A stretch of 64,000 nucleotides of DNA, taken from NCBI GenBank assembly GCA_022578605.1, contig MU394071.1, positions 310,001 to 374,000 of the forward strand, read 5' to 3'. The position numbers and the translations under genes are program-made. This document shows, piece by piece, positions 1 through 12,100 of the stretch (position 1 is its first letter; every line of letters starts with the position of its first letter). The notes under the pieces were generated by a model. That model was not told where the DNA came from. It was given only the letters and a program-made list of their open reading frames with translations, and did no database searches. The stretch comes from Camillea tinctor (taxonomy: Eukaryota; Ascomycota; Sordariomycetes; Xylariales; Xylariaceae).

Positions 1-1793
1 ACTCTACCAAAAAGGACGGCATACGGGTCAAAGCTCCTACACTCTCGACCATAGCCTGGCGGGCATCAGGTTTCCGGGCGCCGCCCTCCATGCCCAACTT
101 TTGCCGGTCCTTAACCGGGACTGGTGTTGACCTCCCACTGCCCCCCTGGGAAGGCGGAGGCTTCACCGTGGTTGGCCGCTGGGGGATTCCATCGTAGAGA
201 GAGGGGTCGATATTCGGCTCCCGGGGTATCTCAACGGGAGGATGCAAGCATGCAACGAGGTAGGAGAGGAATAACTCCTGCTGGAGCTTCAACACTTCTC
301 GACATGTTTCTAGCAGAGTACCGGCGACGATGAGGGATTCTTGGAGGATAGCCATGTTGTCGGATCTGACAAGTTGAAAGAGGTGCCGACACAAACGATC
401 CTCAGCAACCACAGCCAATGCAGGATGTCTGGCTATCGACGGCCCGGCCACCTCTAACGCAACATGGATGATACGGAGGGCCATAACTCTCATCGTATCT
501 CCTTGCTGCTTATCATGGGGGTCCAACAGATCAACGAGAACCCTGAACAGCTCCTTCATCGACGGCAATGAGTAAGGCCTGATTTCTAAAGCCTCCGGGT
601 TCTCTGTAGATTCCGTTGCTGTGTTGGCTTCTGCGTCGTTGGTAGCAGTGCTTTCTGTGCTCGACGACTGTCGCGTTTCGTTGGTAGGCGCATCAGATGA
701 CGCTATGACGTTGTCGCCATTGGCAGATGGCACCATCTTGACAGCCTCCATCTCGCCGTTGGCTTGGTTGTCGAGCGCCTCGAGATCGTCACCAGCTTCC
801 ACCTCGAGGTGCTTGAGGTGCTCGAAGATGATCTGACACATTCGGATCATAGCCGCTTCGGCCGTTCTCCGGAGTAGCTCGGATAACCGTGATTGGCAAC
901 ACATGGTCAGTCCGGTTTCCATCATCTCACAGACGCTCTCGTCGCTGAGCAAGGCGCCACCCGGACCGGACAACATATCCTCCATCAGGTGTAGAATCAT
1001 GAGGAGCACGACCTCGTCTTGCGCCGAGTCGCTAGCTTCGAATCTGCAGTGTGTGATGGCGGTCGACAAGGACTGCATGGCTAAGGGGAAACGCGGGGAG
1101 TCGGGGCTAATGAAGCCATAGGACAGAAACTTCCTGATCGCTTTCAGGGCGAGGATGGTTATGGGAGCCGAGGTTGAGGAAGCTTGTATTACTTGGAGGA
1201 AGGGGTTCAGTAAGGCTGGAGCATCGAAATCGTGGATGTCTACTATGTTGGTTAGCATCGATCGCGGATCAAGACCGCCGCTCGCTAGTCCGGTGTATAT
1301 GTGTATATGTATATATATATGTATATGTATATGTCCTTTCCGTACCTTTGCAATTGGATAGCTCGTGGCGGAGACGACCAAAACCGGCCATCAATGGATT
1401 GTCTTGGAAGCTCCGTCCCTTCTTCCCCCGTAGCCCCCAACGATTCGCGACACCAAAGTCCGGCGCACTGTCTCCGCCGGTGCTTGCTACAGACCCTTTG
1501 CTGCCGGGGCGCAGAAGAGGACTTGGGGGGCCCAGCTGGACAGGATTGGGGTTGCCGCCGAGGATGGAGGAGACGGAGGAACCTGCCCAGCGGGCGTGCT
1601 TCCGCATAGCAGAGGTGACAGATATACATTCCGATATAACAAGAGACACGGGATCAACGGCAACGGTAACAGGTCGGCTTCTATATTGCGTATTGGGAGA
1701 TGCGCCCAGCCGTGGCGGAACATCTAAGCTAGCCCGGCTGATGGCGAGTTCGGGATCCATTGTGACGTTGGTTGGCGCATCTCGACTCGTCAT
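1..1793 (-). CDS. GEA2: Arf guanine-nucleotide exchange factor, GEA/GBF1 type (5' part only)
   Basis: Partial gene running off the left edge. Exons are complement(1346..1793) and complement(<1..1239); the 106-nt intron starts GTACGG and ends TAGTAG. About 560 residues are visible. Exon 1 carries the N-terminal DCB-type region with the motifs ISECISVTSAMRKHARW and NRWGLRGKKGRSFQDNPL. Exon 2 continues DIHDFDAPALLNPFLQVIQ and reaches MPSFLVE, the start of the HUS box that lies just before the catalytic Sec7 domain, which is outside the window. Known for the family: these large GEFs load Arf1 with GTP at the early Golgi and drive COPI vesicle formation; the N-terminal part mediates dimerisation and membrane contact. 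The start at 1793 gives a lead of about 50 residues before the first conserved block; a later start is unlikely because the next methionines fall in or near conserved sequence. A middle segment rich in Ser, Thr, Glu and Ala (near 600-780) is low-complexity, as in fungal relatives. Confidence 0.9.
1295..1336. repeat. TA/TG microsatellite inside the GEA intron
   Basis: An alternating TATATG/TATATA tract that fills much of the only visible intron of the GEA-type gene. Read through, it creates spurious tyrosine/threonine-rich ORFs on both strands, which are not genes. Confidence 0.85.
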
Positions 1794-3358
1794 TGTCGCC
1801 TAGATGGCGACAGCTAACTCTCGGAGTGGAAGCAATGAACGGCTAGAGAGGGTGTTGGGCGGGAAGAGGGGAAAGGACCCAGAGAGGGGGAGGAGGATTT
1901 TCGATTCAATGTTATAAATCTATCTTGGAATTCTGGATGAGGGCGCAAACGTAGATGTAGTTGCGGTTATGGTTATAGTTTATAGCTTACAAGTCGAATC
2001 GAGGGTGGAGAGTGCTTTTCTTTTTTTTATCCTTTTTTTTTATATTAATTAAATAAATACAAGAGGTATAGAATAAAATAAAATAGTTTTTAAAGAAGCT
2101 TACCCGAAGTTCAAAGGTAATGAGGTCAGGCAAAATGTAGGTTGTGGAGTCTTTATCGCATGCGTGTTCATTTTAGGTGTTAGATCTTAGCCTAGATTAG
2201 AGAGGGATTAGGAATATCAAATACTTATCAAACCCTTTTTTTTTTACTTTCTTTCTTAAGTGGACCCAGCTTAACTAACCTATCAGCCTACTAGGTACCT
2301 AATACATACCTATACCTAATATCTACCCTAGCCGCCTAGCACCTAGCGGGTAGTCCCCTGCTTTACCTCTAGGTTAGTTTCTTATGTCAATTTTAAAGTT
2401 GCTACATCTAATTGCTGCTGCTCTTATAAGCGATGTTTATCCGATTCAGCTACCGTGGCTGCATTCCAAGGTTGGAGCTTACTTACTATGACCTCAGCTG
2501 CTCAGGTCTTTCTCGGTACCCAAAGCACCCACTTACCAAGCCTTATCTATGTACTTATAGGCGGGGGTGGGTGGTAAAAACCCTCAAGCTTAAAATCAAC
2601 CATACAACTAGCACTGTACTGTCTAACCCCCCCTTTTTCTTTTTCTTTTAAAGGACATGGGACTTGCTATTGGTTTGTATAACATCTTTTATATTTTGCT
2701 TAGGACTTCATTTTATATCATAGCATCAAATCCATTACTTTTTCCCCCTCTTTATTTCTCTTTTTCTCTATCTCTCACATTTTCTCCTCTCTGCCAAAAA
2801 AAAAAAGCACATCACATATTAAAGCCACGGAAGACCTAGCACTCTGTCCAAGAGATAATTTGCTAGGCATATTTCCAAAGGAAAAAGAATAGAAGGGGGG
2901 AAAAAGGCGAAACAAGAAAACATGCCTAAACTAATCGTGAAGAGAAGCTCCAAGTCATGTCTGTTCTACCTTATGCACTGCATTGAAAGAAAAAAAAAAA
3001 GCAATTCCACTGTAGTCGTCTTTCAAAAGTTTCCATGCCTCGTAATCGTGCAATTCCTAGGTCTTCCCCCCTTTCCCACGCCGCCCCTGAGAATACCAAG
3101 AAAACGCCAGAGCCGAATGAATTCCCCCTCCCCTGGTCTTCTTATTGTACACGTAACCTCACTGTTTATCGCTCACTCGCTTCTTGACCCCTCTTTTTGT
3201 TTTTGTTTTTTTTATGCCTACTCTTTTCAATGCAGATAGATACCCAGTGCGCCGTACTTCAGTCGAAACAGCTCCTGAAATTTTTAACGCCACCACTGAC
3301 CAAAAAGTCAAGAGTATGTTGAACTATCATATTCTCCCAAGCTTGCTGGAAATGTGAC
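1794..3358. other. intergenic: GEA promoter side and ANP1 3' side
   Basis: No supported gene. The stretch next to 1793 is the likely 5' leader and promoter of the GEA-type gene. From about 2010 to 2350 it is AT-rich with poly-T runs and TACCTA/TAGGTA motifs. The part from 2640 to 3240 has pyrimidine-rich and poly-A tracts. Short ORFs here have no recognisable similarity or coding texture. Confidence 0.6.
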
Positions 3359-5279
3359 CTAGGACTCTGCCTTGACCTGGTTGTTCTTTCGAGACTTGTC
3401 ACTAGCCTTGTCCGAGTCTCCTGAACTTCCTTTTCTCGTGTCTTGGCTTGCATCTACCTCCTCTTCATCTTCTAATTCTTGATTCTTCACCTTCTTCGAC
3501 CCCCGGCTAGACTTTCGATCCGATATTTCCGTGCTATCATCTTCTTCATCCTCACTCGATGCCTTCTTAGAATCCGCCTTAGATTCCTTCTTCGAGCTTG
3601 ACTTTTGTTCCTTAGATGCTTCCTTTGCCAAGTTTTGTATTTCGGACTTGTCTTGTTCCCATTGGCTGTTTGTATCATCGAATGCATCCTTGATCTTCTT
3701 GGCTCGTTCTTCAGCTTCCTTCTCGAATGCCTCTTTGGCCAAGCGTTCTTGTTCCATTTCCTGAACTCCAAGTTAGCTACCACGCTGCCAAGACTCCATA
3801 CAGCGAGGGGAAAAAAAGGCAAAGAAAAAAATCGAACCATACCTCCATATGTCGAATATCGTCTACGCTAGGCTCGTACAAATGCCAAATCGTATAGTGC
3901 GGGAGGCCAACGACGGAGAATTGCATTCGCTTAGCCATCTATGTAGTTGTTAGTGAGAACACTAGAGTAATTTGTATCCCGTAAGGGAGGAGGGAAAGGA
4001 GCACAAACCTTCCCGAAGCCCTCCGTCTCGGCGTGTTTTTCGAAACTGAACGCGGGGAAATGGACACCAGATCTAAATACTCTAGCCTTGGCCAGAATGC
4101 TCACTCCGCCAACACCATCGATTTCCATTTCCATATCTGGGTCTCCATATGGGTCGCGGAGATAGGCCAGGTGAGGACGCCAAGTGGCATACTCGGCGTA
4201 TCCTTCAACAATCACGGCGTCCTCGTCGAGAGTATCTGCTAGAGCAAGAGCTGTCTCCGATTCTTGCCAGGAATTCAAGTCATACGGCTGCTCTCCACCA
4301 AGCCAGTCCGGTAAGGGTCGCCATACGTCTAGATTCGGAGTTAGCAAGGCTGGAATGAGGACTTCGTAGAGAAATAAACTTACTAGGCACAATAACATCT
4401 TTATTGTGACGCATCAAATCCTCGAGAATCGTGAATGGGGCGGTTTCGACGTCGACATCTCTCCAGTACACCCACGAATGGTAGGGACGTAGCGTAGCAC
4501 TCAGAAGCCAATTCCTGGCCTGTGCCATCAGCTTTCTGCGGCTAGCCTGAGCGGCAAAGCCGTGACGACTCTCGACATCCTGGTTCACCTTCTGACCGAA
4601 GTCCTTCTCGATGATGGATATTTCGCCGTACGGTTGTTTCGGATCTTCGTGCGCCTGTAGCTCCTCCAGTTTCTCCACCAGAAGTTCCAATGTACGATCC
4701 TTCGAATCGGATACCAAGAAAGCAAGATCGATAAGGTGGTGGGGGTAGGTGAAATTGCGCAGGTGGGAGAACATCATTGGCAGATGTTGCTCGGCGTCTC
4801 TCAGCGGCACACACAGCAAGATTCGCTCCTCGCGTTCCCAACCGCGGGCCGTCCCTTGCACATTGGACAGATCGTAGTAGCGCACAGTGTCCATTAGAAC
4901 ATCGTCGGATACACCTATAAGTCCCAATGAGAATATCGAGGTCATGGAAGCGTTTCCCGGCCACACGAAAAGCCCAAACAGTACCACTACTATGAGAGTT
5001 ATACCGAGTCGCATTAATAGATTTTTCCTTCGGCGATGCGCGGGAGTCGAGGCTCGAGGTTGAAACCTAGTCGGAGAATATGAGGTCAGCAGAAGTAAGA
5101 GATAAACAGACGGAAGACAAAGCACAAGAGGGGGCGGGAGGGAAGGGTAGAGTGGGCTAAGCTAACCTGTGAGGAGATATGTCAAAGGTGTTCCCTCGCG
5201 GGTATCCATTGGCATAAGCAGCATGATGATGCCTCGAGGACATCTTAGATGTAGTAGAAGACGAATATGAGGGTAGCAT
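3359..5279 (-). CDS. ANP1: MNN9/ANP1/VAN1-family alpha-mannosyltransferase subunit (GT62), ANP1-like
   Basis: Five exons: complement(5167..5279, 4384..5066, 4009..4328, 3843..3938, 3359..3760); 537 residues; introns of 100, 55, 70 and 82 nt. It is a type II Golgi protein: a basic cytosolic N-terminus, one membrane anchor at about residues 56-73 (LGITLIVVVLFGLFV), then the lumenal catalytic domain. Family landmarks are RILLCVPLRDAEQHLPMMF, the DxD-type metal site YWRDVDVETAP (Asp241 and Asp243), VPNVWRPLPDWLGG, DLDG-like IDGVGGVSILAKARVFR and GLPHYTIWHLYEP. Known role: subunit of mannan polymerase complexes that extend the alpha-1,6-mannan backbone of N-glycans in the cis-Golgi. The PNVWRPLPDWLGG block favours ANP1/VAN1 over MNN9, but the exact paralogue is inferred. 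The last 130 or so residues form a Lys/Glu/Ser-rich coiled or disordered tail. A start at 5243 (second Met) is possible. Confidence 0.88.
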
Positions 5280-6871
5280 TTTCGTAGAAGGGTCTGCCGG
5301 CCATGCGCCGACAGCAACAGCAGCAGCAGAGGCGGAGGAGGAGGAGGAGGAGGAAGGTAATTTGAAAGAAAGGAAGAAAGAAGAAGCTTGAGCCGAAGCG
5401 GAGAGCGGAGAGTGGAGGGCGGAGGGCGGGAATGGGAAGAACGGGTAGGATGAATTTAGGATCAAGGTATAAAAAAAAAGGTCGATCTCCCCCAGTCGCT
5501 CAAAGGCGCGGCGCAAGCGATCAAGTTAGAGATGCCTCCAGAATACTTCACAGAACCATGGATGGAGAGCAAATCAATCGAGCGCCTGGGGGGCAGCAGA
5601 ACGGGGCATCGAATTGGTGATCCAAGGATGGGGGGATTATCATGAATCCTATATTCTAATGTCGGTCTAATGTTTCAATTCGTATGGTAGTTGGTTATAT
5701 AAAAAACGGGTGGAAGTAAAATAAGAATAAAGAATAAGAATAAAATAAAATAAGGTGTTAGTATTGGTATGGGTATTGGTATTGGGTCAGGTTCACGTCG
5801 TCAAAGTAGGACAGGTTAGTAAGTTTAGGTAAGTCTACCTAGGTAGGTAAGTCTAGGTAAGTTAGGTACCTAAGTAGTAAAAAAAAAAAAAAAGATAAAA
5901 GGTAAACGCTACGCTATCGCCAAATTAACAGCCAAGTAGCGTTAATGACAGCAAGGGTCTACCTTTTTCGGATACGAAACCTGTGCAAAAAAAAAAAAAA
6001 AAGGTGAGGTACCTTAATTGTCCCGCAGTGCCTTAAATTTAGGGGTGTATATCGGTATCCACCCTCGCATGTACACTATGTATGTACTTTGTCTCCGTAA
6101 ACTTCTCGCTACAGCTACATGTGTACATGTAGTGCTTACCTGTATGTCATAACTCCTGCTGCATAATTTTATTATTAGATTATTGACACGTGCATATTTG
6201 ATTGAACCTTTTTCATGCCCTTACCTACTACTAGGTAGGTACCTAACGGTCACTATGTAAATAAATTGAGCCAATCATCACTATATGTCTTATACCTCGG
6301 ACATATTTAACCAATATATTTACGAACTACCTTATTGGGCAGCTTTAAGAAAGAAGCTATATTCATTACCTACCAATGCGGTTATTTTCGCTGCATTTAC
6401 GAAACAACCGAATAATTTGCAATCTGCCGTGGAAAAATGTTCTAGAAAAGCCCATGTCGACAACTAGCGAGTTTCATAGGTAAGTAGGTAGTTAAGTAGT
6501 ATGTATACGAGGTATACATATAACATACAAACCAATACGAATTGGCGTACGTAAAGCATTTACGAGTTAGTAAATAACAACTAGATATATATATATATAA
6601 CTCAGTCTATTTATTGGCATAAAAAAAAACACATTTGATTTATTAGCCACTCCGAGATAAAAAGTCCCAGACCTTCATCTCCTTCTACCATCTATAGCTC
6701 GATACGTACATGCTAAGCACGAAGCCCAGGCAATCTAGAACGTGGATATTCGTTAAGTTATGGCATCTTTTTCTTCCTCTTTCTCTCCCATGTTTCTCTC
6801 CCATGTTTCTCTCTCGTGTTTCTCTTTGGATTCTTCCCTCTTCCCCTCCACTCTCCTCTTCCTTCCCCTGT
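5280..6871. other. intergenic: ANP1 upstream region and MFS 3' region
   Basis: No supported gene. It has a Ser/Ala-coding-like CTC/CAG tract just upstream of the ANP1 start (5310-5360), probably leader sequence, then AT-rich DNA with dense TAGGTA/TACCTA motifs (5810-5880 and 6225-6245), two poly-A runs (5880-5893 and 5986-6001) and a TA run at 6586-6599. Confidence 0.6.
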
Positions 6872-9104
6872 TCAAATAGACGAGCTCACAGAGGTCTGTT
6901 GGAGCCCCTTAGACTCACCAACAGCTCTTCTACGCTCGGCTTCTTCTCTAATCTGCTCCTGTCCGCGCTCGGTAAAAGTGAGGCGTTTTGTCGTAAAAGT
7001 GCCAAAGGTAAGGAGGATGGCAATTCCTGCAACAATAGCGCATACTCGCATGTCCTTGTTGAACGCATCTGAGTAGGCCTCCCTGAGGGCTATCAGTTGC
7101 TCTGGCGTTAGCCCAGAGCTGTCGCTTCGGAGCGAGGTGAGATCTTGGATATTGAAAGAACCCTCAAATCGGTTTTGTAATGTCACGCCCAGAATGGCTG
7201 AGGATGCCGCGATGCCGATACTGCCGCCTAGTACTCGAACCTGCGCTATTATCCCTTGGGCCGGGGCTGTGGTCTTGTTAGCAATCCGGGCTTCTTGCTC
7301 TATTCCTCTCACCCTAACGCGTAGTGGACGTGGAACTTACCGCGATCTCGGAGAGAAGATTGCAACACCGTAATCATTGTCGAGGTAGACACCGTCATTC
7401 CAAAGCCCAATCCTACGAAAACCAGAAAACCTAGAGACTTGGCTTCGACATCGTACGAACTGGAGAGCGTCGACAACAGCCCGCAACCTACCACCATAAA
7501 ACTTGTAGCGACTATCAGAGTCGCAAACGTCCTATCCCTTCCCGCGTTGATCGCTCCAGAGAGCGCAGTACCCACGGCACTGGACCCTAGCATGGGAAGT
7601 AGCATGACACCGGCCAGGAGGGCATCTTTGCCATTGACTACCTGCAGCCTCTGGGGGAACAAATACACCAGCATAATAAACGGGAAGCCGAGGAACATCG
7701 TGCTGAGTGTAGCCGAAGCGTAGGCGCGGTTGCGGAGGAGACGCATGGGGATGGCCGCCGCTACCTTGTCCCCCCATTTCCTCTCGATGAAATAGGACCA
7801 GGCGATCAAGCCAGCCCAAGAAACCACCCCACAAATGAGAGGTGCGAGGAATACCGCTGAGTACCACTGCTCTCGAGAGCCGTCGACATTCTGGAACGCG
7901 AATACCACCAGTACTGCGGCGGCGATCAGCAGGAAAGACCCCAGGTAATCGAGTTCCTTCCAGGAGCGTCGCTCGAGATCAGGCAAGTATTGCGGCTTCG
8001 GCCACATGGTGTAGAAGAGCACGAATGAGACAGCGCCGATGGGTGCACTGCAGTTGTTGGTCTGCGTTAGCCCTCCCTTACTTTCGTCTTAATAGTACAA
8101 GAGGAGGTAGGAATTCACTAGAAACCGAAAGAAAAAGGGGGGGCAGTATACTTAATCCAGAAGACCCAGCGCCAGTTCGCATAGTGCGTCAAGACCCCGC
8201 CCAGCACCGGCCCCAGAACACTAGACATCGTGATGACAATACCGATGATGGCCGTGAGAGCCGGCATTAGCTTCGGGGGGAAGATCTCGGGGAAGATGAT
8301 CATAGCGATCGAGTAGAGGCCTGCAAGCGCGCGAGCAAGCCACGAGTTAGCTCCTTAGCAACAACAGCAACAATAGCATCGTCACTGCCATCGTCGTCGG
8401 CGCTAGGATGGAGGAGGGAGGTGCCCACTTACCCGAGCCGCCGACGCCCTGCAGCGCGCGGAACGCGATGAGCTGGCGCATGCTGCCCGCGAACCCGCAC
8501 GCGAGCGAGAACCCGACGAACACCACGTACGCGGCGCAGAAGGCGTCGCGGCGGCCGACCACGTCCGACGTGCGGGCCAGCAGCACCGCGCACCCCAGGT
8601 ACGACAGCGTGTACGCCAGCGCCACCCAGTTCGCTGTCCCCAGGTCGTCGAAGTCGCTGCCTATCGTTATGAGGCTCGTCGCCACAATCGAGGAGTCGAG
8701 GAAGCTCAGGAAGAGGCCCGTTGCGAGGCTGTGAGGGGGGGTGGTGGTGGGTTAGGTTAGGTTCAGATATATAGGTAGACCGTAGATAGATAGATAGATA
8801 CGTAGGCTTTTGTGTGCGAGAGGAACTACCACGGACTAAGAGGGGGAGGGGGGTGGGAGACGTACCCTATGCTGAGCAGTGTAAGATGCCAGTGAGGCAA
8901 TTCCGGTCGTTCTGGCTGTTCGTCTGGCTCAGGATCTTGACCTCGCTCTAGCCCCAGCTCTTGCTCTTGCTCTTGCTCTTGTACTTGTCCTTGTTCCTGT
9001 TTGACCTCTGGTTTCTGCTCTTGCTCTTGCTTCTGCCCGGGTTCGGGGCCAAGCCCGCGCTCGAGGGTTGAGTCCATCTCGGATTCTACAGCTGGGTTCT
9101 TCAT
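6872..9104 (-). CDS. MFS multidrug/H+ antiporter, 14-TM (DHA2) type
   Basis: Five exons: complement(8866..9104, 8433..8728, 8152..8320, 7341..8047, 6872..7266); 601 residues; introns of 137, 112, 104 and 74 nt. Family signatures: FLSFLDSSIVATSL in TM1, the loop motif A-like RTSDVVGRRDAF, motif C-like SSVLGPVLGGVLTHYANWRW followed by VFWINAPIGAVSF, and a long helical C-terminal half ending in a charged cytosolic tail. Known role: fungal DHA2 proteins expel drugs, toxins or metabolites across the plasma membrane in exchange for protons; the substrate cannot be read from sequence. The cytosolic N-terminus carries a Glu-Gln dipeptide repeat. The start at 9104 is a choice: the frame is open upstream to 9176, and Met at 9077 is also possible. 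Exon 2 (8433-8728) is strikingly GC-rich compared with its surroundings. Confidence 0.9.
8940..9032. repeat. CTTGCT hexanucleotide repeat in MFS exon 1
   Basis: Imperfect tandem TTGCTC/CTTGCT units encoding alternating Glu-Gln on the minus strand (for example QEQEQEQE) in the cytosolic N-terminus of the MFS transporter. Such repeats vary in length easily between strains. Confidence 0.85.
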
Positions 9105-12100
9105 TAATGAAGAATGAGGAATGCGTGGTGGTGTGTGACGGTGCCACCTGGATTGAAGAAGATTTGCTGCATTCAATATCCGAGGAGGAGCGAGTGGTTG
9201 TGGTACATATATCGTGCGATGTCATATCCTTCCTATTTAATCTTTGTTCCCCCCTTCTTGATTGTTGTACTATAACCCATCCTTTCAGTCTAGCAGAAGC
9301 CACGCTCCATTTCTCTATTCGGCCAACAGTACCTGACTAGATGGAGTCAATAACATTAGGTACATTGGCGGACCGTTGTTTGCACCGACTGGAGCTAGAT
9401 AGACGTACTTACACATTGACTCGAAGCGAATGCGAAGTGACAGGACAGAGTGAGAAGAGAGAAAATCTAAAATTCGTATGTAAATATAGCAAACCAGCCA
9501 TGGTCAGAGCCCAGCATATCTTATTGAATGGGGATGATTTAATTCTATTATCTACCAAAACTCACGTGGGTAAAGAACCTCTCCAGATCGTCAGGATATA
9601 GTAGGTAACGTGAGAGATACGATCCATCCCACGACGTTTGCTGATAGCCAATCTTGCTGCGGCCGTACTACATCTCATCGGTCGATATGACTTATCGGAT
9701 TAATTAGGTGATGATGAGGTGATGCCTCAATGTGACCTCGCATTCGCTTGCTTTAGGTCGATGGGGGTCATCGTTGACGGGCAAATCACTAACTCTGTGC
9801 AATCCAACTAAGCACACTAGGTTAGTACTGATATTTATTAGGGGCGGCGCGGACACTAGATTAGTTGCAAATCGACAAACTTCTCCCCCTTTTCTTCAGA
9901 ACTCTCCTCCAACTGTATTTTGCTTGTATGACTACCAACCTAGTTTGGTGGGCTTTTCGAAGATAACGTATCTAAGTTGACTAGGGATTGTCTCATTAAC
10001 ACACATTGGCGGTGGTTGAGGTGGTTGTTGTCCCATACATTTCCATACATTTTCTCCACTCTATAATCATTATGATGCAAGGGAGAAAGGTCAACTCTGT
10101 AGATTATCTTTCTGCAAAGACGTTATCTTATTGTGTTTGTCATTATATATTAATAATTGTACAGGTTTGTCTTATAGTCAACTACCTAGGTATTAGCAAA
10201 TTTTTATACAAGTCCGATATAAGTCGGAGGGTGGCCTTTGCATAATACACACCTAGGTAGTGAATAGAGTAATTATATGTATCAACGGAGAGATATGTAG
10301 ATAGTCTTAGGTACATAGTTAGTCTTTTACTAGTGTATAAGCAGTTATAACTTCAATCTAGCCGCAAGCGTAGGTCACCGCAAATCTATCTTACACAGAC
10401 CTTTGGTTTCTGTGTTCAGCCGCATCTGAGGCTAGTTCGGTAACCATCTCTAGTGCCCGCGATATTATAGATAGAAACGTATAAATACATACTGGTGTGG
10501 CATCCATTATGACCATCATATTTAACTTCACGAGTATAATAATATCGAGCTTACCGTTTGATTAAATGTATAATTTGACCTGGCTTTTCCTTTCTCTTTC
10601 TATGAGCTTTAAGAGGTAAAACCTATCATCCAGTCTTCGCTGAGGCTAGAGTAAGGCTGTATCGGGAACAACATAGCATAGCCTCAGGCAGGAACACTAT
10701 TTTTTTTTAAATGTTTCTATCTATCCTTTGAGCCTAACATTATTATCACTATCGTTGGCTATTATATATCCCTCCCACATCCTTACCCCTGTACGTCTCA
10801 CCAAGAAGCCTAGATCCAGACCTTGGCGGGCGTTTTGGCGTCGAAACACCCTGGTGATGGGCGATATTCTTCATACAGCCCACGAAGGCAAAGTCGTCAG
10901 ACGTATAGTTTCCCCAGATAGTTTCGTAAGAACTAGCCTGTTATCGTAGTTAGTGGTGTGAGCGATTTTTAGAATCTAACTCACCCTCTGCTTTGTCTAG
11001 TCGTATTGGTCTATTATCGTGGAGGCTTATGGATTTGAATTTGAACAAAGATTATTTCTCCTATTACGGCTGGCAATCTAAGTTAAATACAAAATTTGAA
11101 TTATTCTATTGCCCTTTACAGAAACTGCAATTCTTTAGTGTACTGCGGGCTACTTGGGTTGGATCTATCTATAGTGTCTCACAACTAACTCGCCATACGG
11201 GAGTATCTTCCTCTAAGAATAGGTATTTGCGAGCCAACGTAGCTAAATATGACATCGTCTTCGGCAAAAAACTAAGTTCCATTGTCCGTCCAAAAAGTGC
11301 AGGTCAAGGCAATAGGTGTTGAACTAGTAGGACATACCTATTATCCAATCAACTAAGCAAAACAAGCTGTAATCTCTAACGGCGCTGCTGGGTTGGGGAA
11401 CCATCACCGACAGCCTTGGCCTTTCACCTCCCACTTACCTAGGTAGGGAGTTCACTCTTAACTCATCTGGGCAGCGCTTGAGTGCTCTTGTTCTCCCATG
11501 TGAATATCAGATGAACATCGAGTTCCTAGAGATGGAAACAACCGAACGATTCCGGAATAAATTGGCGAATACGAACCAGCTGACGACAAGCATCTCGCCT
11601 TACCTTGACATTATTTCTTTCTTGAACCCAGCGTTGACATTTGATTCGTCCACATCGGTGTCAGCTCTAGCAAAGTCCGACGAGGCCTCACTGATAGACG
11701 GTAAACATAAACCCCGCGGATCTCGACGCCCAGTTCCCGGTGTCGTTTGGGCATGTGCAGACCGGTGCAAAGAACCAATACAGGTTAACGGCGTCGGAGA
11801 TCGGCTGTGTTGCTTTTCTTGGGGTATTTTGAGGGGGCTAAGTCAGCTTTCTTAAGAGCCCTTGAAAGATTTCCCATAATATTGGGGTAGATCCAGATAC
11901 TACATAGAGATGATTGATCGCATTTTTCGAGGGGAAATGTAAGCTTGACCCACCAATCCCACGCGGCGGACGGGGGGCCTTGGTGTGGTTCAGAAAAATC
12001 TATGTATGCCGGCATGTCCGAGTACTAAGCCCCGATGCCTCTCTATGTCACCATAGTTAGCCGTCTTTTTCTTGCACAGCCTCTCCGAGTGGAACGCGGG

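Noticed and set aside
1174..1803. 209-codon plus ORF across the GEA intron
   Set aside because: Antisense to a well-supported GEF exon pair; tyrosine/valine repeat comes from the intronic TA/TG microsatellite.
10993..11322. 109-codon plus ORF
   Set aside because: No motif, AT-driven composition, no splice partner or neighbouring coding frame.
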